A DNA stretch of 9,997 bases from JAHJRJ01 sp037443685 (GCA_037443685.1 JBBINX010000075.1:1-9997), one strand, 5' to 3'. Shown: positions 1 to 6,851, counted from the stretch's first letter. Numbers and translations are program-made. The notes: generated by a model from the sequence alone, not told the origin.

Positions 1-238
1 TCTTCTCAACTTCTTTCAGTCCTTTAAGCATGAATCCATACTGTCTGATTGTCGCCCACAGAAATTCCGGTACGAGACAGAATGCTACAGCAAAAGGAAC
101 GTTATGTTGTTTTGCCAACTCTTGTGCATGTATGAGTGCCCAGTTATCGTTAAGCCGTTGGTCGCGGCTCATCCAGTAAATAACCAGTCCGCCGTTATAC
201 TTATTTTCTTTTAATGTCCTTACACGATTGAGGTTCAT
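1..238 (-). CDS. Class II CPD (deoxyribodipyrimidine) photolyase, N-terminal part, cut by window edge
   Basis: The 79 visible codons read without a stop from an ATG at 238 to the window edge. Residues 17-36 read GGLVIYWMSRDQRLNDNWAL, and the piece ends with a stretch like IRQYGFMLKGLKEVE. The WMSRDQR-x-x-DNWAL block followed by RQY-x-FMLKGL is characteristic of the N-terminal alpha/beta domain of class II cyclobutane pyrimidine dimer photolyases, distinct from class I PhrB. By family knowledge these are cytoplasmic FAD enzymes that use light to split UV-induced thymine dimers; the FAD-binding C-terminal domain lies outside the window. The gene stands apart from the decayed genes upstream and probably has its own promoter in the 85-base gap before it. 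No strong Shine-Dalgarno sequence precedes the ATG. I am confident of the family, but cannot say whether the whole gene is intact. Confidence 0.88.
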   Translation of the reverse strand, partial: MNLNRVRTLKENKYNGGLVIYWMSRDQRLNDNWALIHAQELAKQHNVPFAVAFCLVPEFLWATIRQYGFMLKGLKEVEK

Positions 239-249
239 AATAAACTTTT

Positions 250-263
250 TAATTTATAAATTA
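250..263. repeat. Perfect 14-bp AT palindrome upstream of photolyase gene
   Basis: TAATTTATAAATTA is identical to its reverse complement and sits 12 bases upstream of the photolyase ATG. It could be an operator half-overlapping a promoter. In such AT-rich DNA a palindrome made only of A and T can also arise by chance. Confidence 0.3.
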
Positions 264-287
264 TGAATTAAACCAAATCCGCTTTTC

Positions 288-302
288 CCCTATATTATAG
301 GG
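288..302. promoter_or_regulatory. CCCTATA-T-TATAGGG palindrome, possible operator or -10 region for photolyase
   Basis: Two 7-base arms (288-294 and 296-302) are perfect inverted copies around one central base. The loop is too tight for a terminator. On the minus strand the centre reads TATAAT, a consensus -10 box, but no good -35 sequence lies 16-18 bases upstream of it. A regulator-binding site or promoter for the photolyase gene is possible but not demonstrated. Confidence 0.3.
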
Positions 303-323
303 TAAATTAAATCTTCGAATCTT

Positions 324-711
324 TTATAGTACTTCTGCTGCTCTGCCTTTAATATCTTTAATAGTTTCTACCATAAGTACATCAACTAATGAACTGAATA
401 TTTTCAGATACGCTTTCCATCTCTCACCTTCTTTGCCGAGCAATTCTAAAATATAGCTTTTCTTTAAGAAGGGAAGATGTTACAATAGTTTTTCCAACAG
501 GTAATTCGCCTCCAATTTTTAACAACGAAATAATATCAGCCTCGATTAGCTGACCTATTATTTTCCGTTTAAGGCTGATAAAATTTTCGCCGGGCGTTTG
601 AATCTCCACAAGTGCGTTCTCGCACTGTTTCAACTCCTTGTTGAATAAAATTTTAGCAAAATCTTTATTCATTTGTTCTATTATTCTTGTTATGTAGTCG
701 CGGTGGAGCAA
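324..711 (-). pseudogene. DUF6483-like gene broken by a frameshift
   Basis: The frame opens at a TTG (711-709) and reads LHRDYITRIIEQMNKDFAKI, which resembles the N-terminus of the DUF6483 family (function unknown). It then runs to residues VGKTIVTSSLLKEK. In that frame the following residues (YFRIARQRR) look meaningless and end at 424. Shifting by one base near 455-470 gives a continuation YILELLGKEGERWKAYLKIF that ends at a TAA at 324-326. This second half has the helical E-L-x-G-x-x-x-x-x-x-x-AYLKI look of the family's C-terminal part. The restored protein would have about 128 residues. The break sits beside short A runs, so a sequencing error is possible. There is no ATG in frame and no clear ribosome binding site. 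The next gene upstream is also broken, which favours real decay. Family assignment is from memory of sequence style and is moderate. Confidence 0.55.
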
Positions 712-726
712 ATTGTTAACATTTTT

Positions 727-1260
727 CTAAGAGAAAAGAGGTATTAATTGAGTATTTATTTTTGTCACTGGGTTAAAGGGATTGGGTTAATTTTGATAAA
801 GTTCATATTTATCCGAACTGATACGATCATCTCTCCAAGCAATTATTTCCCTGCCGGCACTATCAGAAACAATACTTGGAGCGGACTTCATGCTTCGAGC
901 CAAACAAATAGCTAACCCTTTCGGAGTCCATCGAGCATTTCCGTTTTTATCAATTTGCGGTGCATGAATATCATACACTTCCGTTCTACGTCCCCACCAT
1001 GCAATGTTAGGTCTATTATCACCATCACTGCATAAAACTTGATCTATTTGATCATTAGTAATAGTAAAAATAGCATTGTTTACCGCCCGGTTAGCGTCCA
1101 TTTCGTAAAACCGATATTGTGTCGGTAGATTGATAGTAAGTAATACTTGAGAATTACGGTGCATTGGATGATGCAAGTTATCTATCGTCTCAAATCCCGG
1201 GTGCAAGTTCCCTTTCACCAGGAGTTCAATCGAAAAATTTTCAATATTTATCAAAAACAA
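727..1260 (-). pseudogene. Remnant of a T9SS-secreted beta-propeller repeat protein with a nonsense codon
   Basis: The open frame (TTG at 1260 to TAA at 787-789, 157 codons) has no ATG start. Its last 100 residues hold two degenerate propeller repeats: SDGDNRPNIAWWGRRTEVYD then VSDSAGREIIAWRDDRISSD, with the linkers IDKNGNARWTPKG and GLAICLA. These match the repeating pattern 'G-x-AIC-A ... P-IVSDG-GG-IIAW-D-R ... DIYAQ-ID-NGN-W' of large secreted FCB-group proteins. Reading straight through the TAA gives YELYQN-stop-PNPFNPVTKIN, which is the type A T9SS sorting-domain opening QNYPNPFNPxT with its tyrosine codon changed to TAA. The frame then ends at a TAG at 727-729, so the roughly 80-residue sorting domain is also truncated. 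The original would have been an exported, many-repeat surface or extracellular protein. What remains is a deletion product about 180 codons long that could not be sorted by T9SS. The promoter at 1294-1322 faces it. Confidence 0.72.
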
Positions 1261-1293
1261 AAGACTTGAAGTAAACTTAATATTCTACGATCT

Positions 1294-1322
1294 AATATAA
1301 ACGAATTGATAGATTATGTCAA
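1294..1322 (-). promoter_or_regulatory. Near-consensus sigma-70-type promoter (TTGACA-N17-TATATT)
   Basis: On the minus strand the -35 box TTGACA (1322-1317) is perfect. The spacer (1316-1300) is exactly 17 bases, and the -10 box TATATT (1299-1294) matches five of six consensus bases. Transcription would start around 1287 and run into the T9SS cargo remnant. The promoter therefore appears to have outlived its gene. It has the same -10 hexamer and spacing as the promoter at 6852-6880. Confidence 0.65.
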
Positions 1323-1352
1323 CAATTTTCGCTGTTTTTTTATGTGCAGTTA

Positions 1353-1375
1353 TTAGTTTTAGAGTGGAAAACTAA
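1353..1375 (+). terminator. Weak AT-rich hairpin with T-run on the plus strand
   Basis: This lies in the 274-base gap between the cdsA stop and the cargo remnant (1261-1534). The arms TTAGTTTT (1353-1360) and AAAACTAA (1368-1375) pair perfectly around a 7-base loop, and a T7 run (1378-1384) follows on the plus strand. The stem has one G-C pair in eight. The orientation is wrong for the minus-strand cdsA operon, and no plus-strand gene needs it. It may be chance. Apart from this hairpin and the promoter, the gap holds only low-complexity AT-rich DNA. Confidence 0.2.
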
Positions 1376-1534
1376 GATTTTTTTAAACTAAAAATATAAG
1401 TAATTTATTCTAAGACCTTTTCAAAGACTCTAAATTTTACTCTCACTACTATAATCAGCTAAATCAATAATACATAACACTACAAACAACAACAATAATA
1501 AAGATTTTTTAGGATATCTGTTTGAATCCGCTAA

Positions 1535-2479
1535 CTACATAAACACAATAAAATCCAGATACAGATAAACGATTGGAGAAACAAAAAGTAAGCTGTCGAA
1601 CCTATCCAAGACTCCCCCATGTCCCGGAATTAAAGAAGATGAATCTTTGGCACCGGCGTCGCGCTTCAACAACGATTCAGCGAGGTCGCCCAACTGTCCG
1701 AAGATACCGACAACCATACCAAGTACGATCGCATCCTGTATAGTAAAGTAATCAAGCAGAGTATATTTTGCTGCAACTGCCGCAGCTATCGCGAAAAGAA
1801 ATCCGGTAATCGCACCTTCCCAAGTTTTATTCGGACTTACACGTTCGAACAATTTGTGTTTACCAAATAACTTACCTCCAAAGTAAGCCGCTGTATCACA
1901 TATCCATATTGTAGCAAAAATTGTAATAACAGTAATACCACCCCAGAGATAAATTTTTGCCGTAGTAGTGTCGGAAGGATTTAGCTCGTTTGGAAAAAAC
2001 CTGTAAACCGGGAAATCGAATGGTACAAAAAGTTCCCGCAAGCCAATTAACGTCCCGAAAAATAAAGAAACATAAAATATCCCCAAGAGAGTCGTTCCTA
2101 AATTTATAATCGCAGAACCGTTATTACGGAATATCTCTACTAACATTAATATCAGAAGTAATGTTAAAGTAATTATCAAAAGAACTTGTGCTTGAGAAGG
2201 GAAAGGAACAAAAACTTGTGTTTTTTCAAAAAGGCTAACTATAAAAGTTTGTATGTTTTTATGATAAAAAGAGATGTTAACAAGTGCCCCAGCAACCAGT
2301 CCGAGTGTTATCAGAGGTTTTACTCCCTTTGCTTCGGCTAATTTATAGAACTCGCGCAATGCTAATGTAGAAGCGGCGATTGAAAAGAAAAGGAAATAAA
2401 TTCCTCCGGCAATTGACACAAAGATGATAACCGGAATACCGATTAGCGCCGTTATTGTTCGAATCGCAAGATTACTCAC
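1535..2479 (-). CDS. cdsA: Phosphatidate cytidylyltransferase (CDP-diacylglycerol synthase)
   Basis: The enzyme makes CDP-diacylglycerol from phosphatidic acid and CTP in the inner membrane, the branch point for all phospholipids. The 314-residue protein is almost entirely hydrophobic helices. It carries the complete family signature at residues 269-295 (S-x-x-KR-x4-KD ... PGHGG-x-LDRFD), including the metal- and substrate-binding residues K278, D279, H287, D292, R293 and D295. It also has the upstream block ICDTAAYFGGKLFGKHKLFE (193-212) followed by SPNKTWEG. Length is slightly above the usual 260-310. The start is GTG (2479), because the Met-Ser-Asn-Leu reading fits family N-termini and no ATG is available nearby; the ribosome binding site (GGGA, about 10 bases upstream) is weak. 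It is the last gene of the operon, 18 bases after the zinc-finger gene, so translation may be coupled. No clear terminator follows. Confidence 0.95.
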   Translation of the reverse strand: MSNLAIRTITALIGIPVIIFVSIAGGIYFLFFSIAASTLALREFYKLAEAKGVKPLITLGLVAGALVNISFYHKNIQTFIVSLFEKTQVFVPFPSQAQVLLIITLTLLLILMLVEIFRNNGSAIINLGTTLLGIFYVSLFFGTLIGLRELFVPFDFPVYRFFPNELNPSDTTTAKIYLWGGITVITIFATIWICDTAAYFGGKLFGKHKLFERVSPNKTWEGAITGFLFAIAAAVAAKYTLLDYFTIQDAIVLGMVVGIFGQLGDLAESLLKRDAGAKDSSSLIPGHGGVLDRFDSLLFVSPIVYLYLDFIVFM

Positions 2480-2497
2480 TATAAAGTATCCCGGAAT

Positions 2498-3064
2498 TTA
2501 TGCTTCCTCTTCATCTAAATCTTCTCCAAAGAAATTCATTTTTTTTAAATATTCCTCAGCGTCTGCGAGGCGTTCTCGTGGCACCATCACATTTACAACC
2601 GCCATATCGCCGATAATCATAAAATAAGCATGGTCACGCTGTGAGAATACCATTGTAGGAATTCCGGCACCCTCTAGATTTGCTTTTATCATCTCAGCTT
2701 CGTAATCGGTATTAGTTGTAAAGGCAACAGCCCAGTCTTGCGCGACTTTTATATGCTTGTCGTCATCACAGAAAAGTATGCTGTTTTTTTCCACAGCACA
2801 ATCACTGCAAACAGCTTTTTTACAGATAACGCAAATCCCCATCGCTTCTACATTTGGATGAACTTCGCACATAATATCCTGTTCGTCTTTCAAAAAATCT
2901 GATTGAACGTAACCGCAATGTGAACAAAAAATATTTTTCACTATCATTAATTCTTCACAGTTAAAACAATACACAGGATCACCTTCGGTAAGTTCAAAGT
3001 TGCAATCGGGACAGATTGTGATTCCTTTTACATATTCGTAACTGCATTTCGGACAGTATGGCAT
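2498..3064 (-). CDS. Multi-zinc-finger protein with B-box-like module and C-terminal DUF2007-like domain
   Basis: This is a 188-residue soluble protein of unknown function. Visible modules in order: a CPKC...CPDC zinc ribbon (Cys 4, 7, 18, 21); a second ribbon CFNC...CSHC (33, 36, 47, 50); and a B-box-like cluster from C66 and H69 through C78, C81, C86, C89 and C99 to H104 (C-x2-H, CVIC, CSDC, C-x4-H). A C-terminal alpha/beta domain of about 60 residues (116-176) follows, with TTNTDYEAEMIKANLEGAGI and VMVPRERLADAEEYLKKM. That last part is the pattern of DUF2007 ('putative signal transducing protein'), which often sits behind zinc ribbons. The tail is acidic (EDLDEEEA). A GAGG ribosome binding site (3074-3071) lies 6 bases before the ATG, inside the end of the CPBP protease gene, and only one base separates the two genes. 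The role is probably regulatory or scaffolding; no enzymatic motif is seen. Confidence 0.8.
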   Translation of the reverse strand: MPYCPKCSYEYVKGITICPDCNFELTEGDPVYCFNCEELMIVKNIFCSHCGYVQSDFLKDEQDIMCEVHPNVEAMGICVICKKAVCSDCAVEKNSILFCDDDKHIKVAQDWAVAFTTNTDYEAEMIKANLEGAGIPTMVFSQRDHAYFMIIGDMAVVNVMVPRERLADAEEYLKKMNFFGEDLDEEEA

Positions 3065-3065
3065 A

Positions 3066-3956
3066 TTATACCTCGGTATTTGTTTTTAATTTTATTGAGT
3101 CTGTTAGGCGTATAAAATAATATATCGAGAGAACAAAAACTAATGAAAAAGTGATAAAAGTAATTAACAGCAACTCGAACGGCATTTCGGCAGGTTTGCC
3201 GGTTATTAATTCGTCGTCTCCGTAGTTTAGATGAATGGCAAGAACTGCCAGTAAGTTATTAAAAAAATGGGCCGAAACCGGTACGAATATGCTTTGTGAT
3301 TTAAAAGCTAAAAAACCTAAATAAAAACCAATAATTGAAAGCGGTATTAATGTAATCGGGTTGAGGTGAAACAAACCAAAAATTATTCCTGTGAATATAA
3401 TTGCTTTTTTAGGGTTTAATGAATGCTCAAAAGTTCTTTGAACCATTCCGCGAAACAAAGTTTCTTCTGCAAATGCTGGTATTAATGCTATAACAACGAT
3501 AACAAAAATTAGTTCGGGAAAGTCGGCAGAACCAGCAATCAGGCGGTAGCTCTCTTCAATCATTTGCTTCATCTGGTCTAAGAATGGTTTGAATAGTTCG
3601 GGAACCGGAATCAATTCCTGAGCAGCTAAATAAACTTGAAGTATTTGCTGGAGAGAAAATATTCCAATAAATGAAATTATAATCTGAAGAAGCGAAGTTC
3701 GTTTGTACCTTAAAAATTCCCAAATGTGTGACGATACGAGTTTGGTTAATAACAATGTGGGAATCAATAAGAAAATTATCTGACTGAAAGCTGTTAGAAT
3801 TCTGTAACCGGTTACATTATCGGGATTAATTTTGATACCGAATAGTAAAACTGCGGCAAGCGATCCGACAATTTGATAAGTAACAAATAGTGTTACAAGT
3901 GTAATAAAAGTGAATAATACGGGCGAAATATTGTGCCGTTCTAAAAATGTCATCAT
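3066..3956 (-). CDS. CPBP-family intramembrane metalloprotease (CAAX protease/bacteriocin-processing, Abi)
   Basis: This 296-residue polytopic membrane protein carries all three motif groups of the CPBP (Rce1-like) family. They are E164-E165-x-x-x-R169 in AFAEETLFRG, F193-x-x-x-H197 in FGLFH, and H230-x-x-x-N234 in HFFNN. The glutamates and histidines are the predicted metal/catalytic residues, so the protein looks active. About seven to eight hydrophobic segments are apparent, including residues 13-40, 57-75, 90-110, 148-165, 185-220 and 262-285. Family members cleave membrane-embedded or prenylated substrates; in bacteria the substrates are mostly unknown. The first ATG (3956) overlaps the TGA of the gene before it (ATGA), which indicates translational coupling; a second ATG follows at once. 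The zinc-finger gene begins one base after its stop. Placement between an envelope-associated operon and cdsA suggests a membrane quality-control or maturation role, which is inference. Confidence 0.9.
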   Translation of the reverse strand: MMTFLERHNISPVLFTFITLVTLFVTYQIVGSLAAVLLFGIKINPDNVTGYRILTAFSQIIFLLIPTLLLTKLVSSHIWEFLRYKRTSLLQIIISFIGIFSLQQILQVYLAAQELIPVPELFKPFLDQMKQMIEESYRLIAGSADFPELIFVIVVIALIPAFAEETLFRGMVQRTFEHSLNPKKAIIFTGIIFGLFHLNPITLIPLSIIGFYLGFLAFKSQSIFVPVSAHFFNNLLAVLAIHLNYGDDELITGKPAEMPFELLLITFITFSLVFVLSIYYFIRLTDSIKLKTNTEV

Positions 3957-4909
3957 CTAATCCGGTTTTTTATCATTGCCGAGAGTATAGGTATCAGTAT
4001 CTCGTGATGTCCGGTAAAATTATAACCGATGCCGCCACCTTGTGTAGGTCGGGTTACAATATTCATTAAAGAGCGATATTGGTGAAGCATGTCGAAATTC
4101 GCTGTTGTGAATCCCGAAGTTTTGTAACCAAGGTTACGTGTAACAGTGAGGGCTTTTAAAAATATTTCCGGCATTATAACCGCAGACCCGATGTTCAAAA
4201 CTACTCCACCGCCGATTAAATCTTTTACGCTATTGCATAAAACTTTGAAATCGCGAAACGTCATTTCGCCAGTTACCGCACCGTCCATTGTCGGTTGTTG
4301 GTGGATAATATCAGTCCCGATTGCAGCGTGCACTGTTGCAGGAATTCCTGCTTTATAGCAAGCAGCTAAAATACTGAATTTCAAAAAGGGGGCTTTCTGT
4401 TTAATCAGTTCAATTCCTAAAGCTTCGCCGTAGCCTGCGTTGCTTATATCAGATACTGTTTTGAGAGTGCGATTAATCAATTCACCTGTTTCACGAGCCA
4501 TACCGAATTTGCCGTCCAAAATATTTACAGCTACATCTTCCGATGTTTTTCCCCACATTGCTGTTTCAACATCGTGTATGGCCGCTGCGCTGTTCATTCC
4601 CACTGTACTGATAATTCCTTTTTTAACTAAATCTATAATCAGTGGAGATAGTCCTACCTTTATTACGTGCGCACCGATAAGAACAATCACAGGTTTCTTC
4701 TTGGTGTAAGCTAAAACTATCTTTTCTACTAACGCTTTTAGATCTTTTGCTGCGAGTATATCGGGAAGCGATTTTTCAAAATCCGAAAAGCTCTTGTTCG
4801 GAGAATAAACTTTTGCAAAATCGGCTGGTGTAACTTTGCTCCTCCTCGATTTAATCGAAATCGTTTTTACTTTTTTTAAATTAATTTGATTGAATTTTGA
4901 CATGGTCAT
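3953..4909 (-). CDS. Deoxyhypusine-synthase-like conserved protein of unknown function
   Basis: The 318-residue soluble protein has strongly conserved-looking glycine- and histidine-rich blocks: GAHVIKVGLSP (79-89), MNSAAAIHDVE (105-115), HAAIGTDIIHQQP (194-206), GGGVVLNIGSAVIMPE (233-248) and RPTQGGGIGYNFTGHHE (287-303). The order of a GAH-x-I-K-x-G start, a central GTD block and a late GGG-x-x-LN-x-GSA turn resembles the NAD-binding Rossmann-like fold of the deoxyhypusine synthase superfamily. Bacterial proteins of this kind are usually labelled 'deoxyhypusine synthase family'. The WGK motif that holds the catalytic lysine of true deoxyhypusine synthase is not visible, so a hypusine reaction is not supported. 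The superfamily call is from pattern memory, not an alignment. Its ATG overlaps the DUF3108 stop by 4 bases, and its own stop overlaps the protease ATG, so it is firmly within the operon. Confidence 0.6.
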   Translation of the reverse strand: MTMSKFNQINLKKVKTISIKSRRSKVTPADFAKVYSPNKSFSDFEKSLPDILAAKDLKALVEKIVLAYTKKKPVIVLIGAHVIKVGLSPLIIDLVKKGIISTVGMNSAAAIHDVETAMWGKTSEDVAVNILDGKFGMARETGELINRTLKTVSDISNAGYGEALGIELIKQKAPFLKFSILAACYKAGIPATVHAAIGTDIIHQQPTMDGAVTGEMTFRDFKVLCNSVKDLIGGGVVLNIGSAVIMPEIFLKALTVTRNLGYKTSGFTTANFDMLHQYRSLMNIVTRPTQGGGIGYNFTGHHEILIPILSAMIKNRIR

Positions 4910-5784
4910 TTCACTTTCGAGCCGATGGTTCCGTTAATACCTGAAATTTCGGATAGCTCCGCTGTTATCGAGCCAATTAAAATTTTAGATTTTACCATCA
5001 CAGGAATTTTATTTTCGTCATCAGTTAACCAGATAAATAGTGTGCCTTCACTTTTAAACAAACTTCCGGACACGATAATCGGTTCGACAATTATGCAATT
5101 GAAAGTTCCGGCTTTTACATCTATTTTTTGTCTTCCTTTAAATTTTACGTCCAAGCTGTATGTTGTGTCTTTATAAAAATTCCTTAAATGTATTTTGTTC
5201 CCCGGTCTCATTTTAGAAAAATCGAGAGTACGTGTATAATAAAAAGCCGAAACGATGTCGTGTACCAACGGTTCGATTCGATATTTGCCTTCGGTTGTTA
5301 TGGCTACACTGTCGACAGGGTCAAACTCGGCAGCAAAATCGCGTTTATATCCTCCTTCACGAATTCGCTGTTCGAATCGCCACGGAAACAATCCCTCCAC
5401 ATCAATTAATGAAAGATATTTATCTTCAACTTTATAAAATGTAGAGAAAAATGGAAGTGAATTAACATAGAATTCTACCTTATAACATTTCCGTCCGCGA
5501 TGATACGCATATTCGGGTATAGTCATAATTGCTCTGCCTGCTGTTACAAAACCGTATTTCACATCGAACACCAAACGTTCGCCAACCGAATAAGCACGGT
5601 TTTCTAAGATCCTGAATTGAAAATTCTGGAGCAGTGTATCCTGTTTTACTAAAGTATCCCCAATTACTTTTAATGTATCTTGATTCCCTTTGGGATTGTT
5701 CTGCGAGTATGAGAATACAACCACAACAACACAAATCGTAAAGACAATTGAAAATAGCAACGATATTATTTTATTTAGCTTCAT
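4906..5784 (-). CDS. DUF3108 domain-containing envelope protein
   Basis: The 292-residue protein starts with a basic stretch (MKLNK) and a hydrophobic segment at about residues 6-26, a signal peptide or membrane anchor directing it to the periplasm or outer envelope. After a linker of about 30 residues comes a beta-rich domain. It opens with the DUF3108 hallmark YSVGERLVFDVKYGFVTAGR and continues with YKVEFYVNSLPFFSTFYKVED and a late KAGTFNCIIVEPI. It ends with IWLTDDENKIPVMVKSKI, a block typical of this family, in which a predicted lipocalin- or LolB-like beta sheet binds an unknown ligand. No catalytic residues are known. The gene starts 14 bases inside the end of the GT9 gene and ends overlapping the next start by 4 bases. 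The link to a surface-sugar transferase suggests a role in lipopolysaccharide or lipoprotein biogenesis; this is inference. Confidence 0.85.
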   Translation of the reverse strand: MKLNKIISLLFSIVFTICVVVVVFSYSQNNPKGNQDTLKVIGDTLVKQDTLLQNFQFRILENRAYSVGERLVFDVKYGFVTAGRAIMTIPEYAYHRGRKCYKVEFYVNSLPFFSTFYKVEDKYLSLIDVEGLFPWRFEQRIREGGYKRDFAAEFDPVDSVAITTEGKYRIEPLVHDIVSAFYYTRTLDFSKMRPGNKIHLRNFYKDTTYSLDVKFKGRQKIDVKAGTFNCIIVEPIIVSGSLFKSEGTLFIWLTDDENKIPVMVKSKILIGSITAELSEISGINGTIGSKVK

Positions 5785-6820
5785 TTATATTTTCTAGATA
5801 ATCTTTTACTGTATTAAAAACTTCTTCGACACTGATTGTATCCATGCACTCACAGTTTGACTTGTTTTTTAAACATTTCTTACAATCCGAAGGTTTATTA
5901 ACAGGAACAAAAATATTTTTCTTCTCTGTGTATGGTCCCCAACGTCTTGGGCTCATTGCTGTAATTTGCGGATAAAATGCAAATACCTGTGTGCCGACTG
6001 CCGCGGCAATATGCAGCGGACCTGTAGAATTTCCGATAAATAAATCAGCCAACTTTGCTAACGCCGCATATTCGACCAGCGAAAACTCATCTATAATACC
6101 TATTACATTTTGGGAGATATCTTTTTCTAATTTCCGGACGAGTTGATTCTCGCCTATGCTGCCGGTAATAATAATTTTTGTCTTCGGAATATTAGAAATC
6201 ATTTTACCGAGTTCTGAAAAATTTTCAACTCTCCAATTTATAGTAGAACCGCCGCTGCCCGGATGTATGATTACTATTTTATGAACGCCAGTATCTATTC
6301 CGTATCTCGATAATTTATTTTTCACTTTTTCCAAACTGCTCGACGGGACGTTAATCCAGGGCGCTTTAACCTTTTCGGCAACACAACCGGATGCTTTTAG
6401 TAAATTCAGGTTATACTCAAGCTCATGGTGCTCTGCGTGCTTGCGGTGTTCGAATACACGCTTGTTAAAAAATATCGAATAGAGACGGTATCCGGTGCCA
6501 AATCTATTAGGAATTCCGGCAAGCCAAGCTAAAACTGCTAGTCGCATTCTTGGGAATGCAAAAAAAACAACATCAAATTTACGTTTGCGAAAAATATCTA
6601 ATATTTCAAAAAAAGGAATTAGCTTTCCGTTTTTGTCGTATAAGATTACTTCATCAACATTATCTGTATTTCGTGCAAGGTCTGCGGTGTATTCACGCAC
6701 AAGCATCGCAATGTACGCATCGGGATAGTTGAGCCTCAGAATATCTAACATCGGCAGCGTAAGCACAACATCGCCGATTCTGTCGGTTCGAACTACTAAA
6801 ATGCGTCGTATTTCACTCAT
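5771..6820 (-). CDS. Glycosyltransferase family 9 protein (heptosyltransferase-like)
   Basis: The 349-residue protein has the two-domain GT-B layout of GT9 (ADP-heptose:LPS heptosyltransferase family). The N-terminal Rossmann domain opens with RRILVVRTDRIGDVVLTLPM (5-24, the R-x-D-x-IGD loop). The C-terminal domain carries HPGSGGSTINW (186-196, donor phosphate-binding loop), the ITGSIGE strand-turn (218-224), and FIGNSTGPLHIAAAVGTQVF (261-280), where the N-S-T-G-P-x-H-x-A motif contacts the nucleotide. The C-terminus has a CxxC-x6-CxC cluster (C313, C316, C323, C325) common in this family. It presumably adds a heptose or related sugar to a lipopolysaccharide or glycan core at the cytoplasmic face of the inner membrane; the exact sugar cannot be read from sequence. 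It is the first gene of the six-gene operon, 32 bases downstream of the -10 box at 6852-6857. No ribosome binding site is obvious. Confidence 0.92.
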   Translation of the reverse strand: MSEIRRILVVRTDRIGDVVLTLPMLDILRLNYPDAYIAMLVREYTADLARNTDNVDEVILYDKNGKLIPFFEILDIFRKRKFDVVFFAFPRMRLAVLAWLAGIPNRFGTGYRLYSIFFNKRVFEHRKHAEHHELEYNLNLLKASGCVAEKVKAPWINVPSSSLEKVKNKLSRYGIDTGVHKIVIIHPGSGGSTINWRVENFSELGKMISNIPKTKIIITGSIGENQLVRKLEKDISQNVIGIIDEFSLVEYAALAKLADLFIGNSTGPLHIAAAVGTQVFAFYPQITAMSPRRWGPYTEKKNIFVPVNKPSDCKKCLKNKSNCECMDTISVEEVFNTVKDYLENINEAK

Positions 6821-6851
6821 TTAAAATAGATGAATTGCTTCTTTATGGTTT

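Noticed and set aside
1508..1530. GGAT...ATCC inverted repeat just after cdsA as an operon terminator
   Set aside because: The stem is only about four base pairs and no proper U-run directly follows on the minus strand.
2424..2627. Plus-strand open frame over the cdsA / zinc-finger junction
   Set aside because: It lies opposite two well-supported genes, has low-complexity serine/isoleucine content and matches no family. The same reasoning removes plus-strand frames at 4440-4709, 4925-5176, 7886-8143 and 9280-9612.
3953..4909. Calling this gene a true deoxyhypusine synthase
   Set aside because: The WGK catalytic-lysine motif is not visible and the similarity is only at the level of glycine-rich blocks, so only a superfamily-like label is justified.
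5480..5734. Second minus-strand frame inside the DUF3108 gene
   Set aside because: It is an out-of-frame reading of a gene with clear family motifs and a signal segment; no independent evidence.
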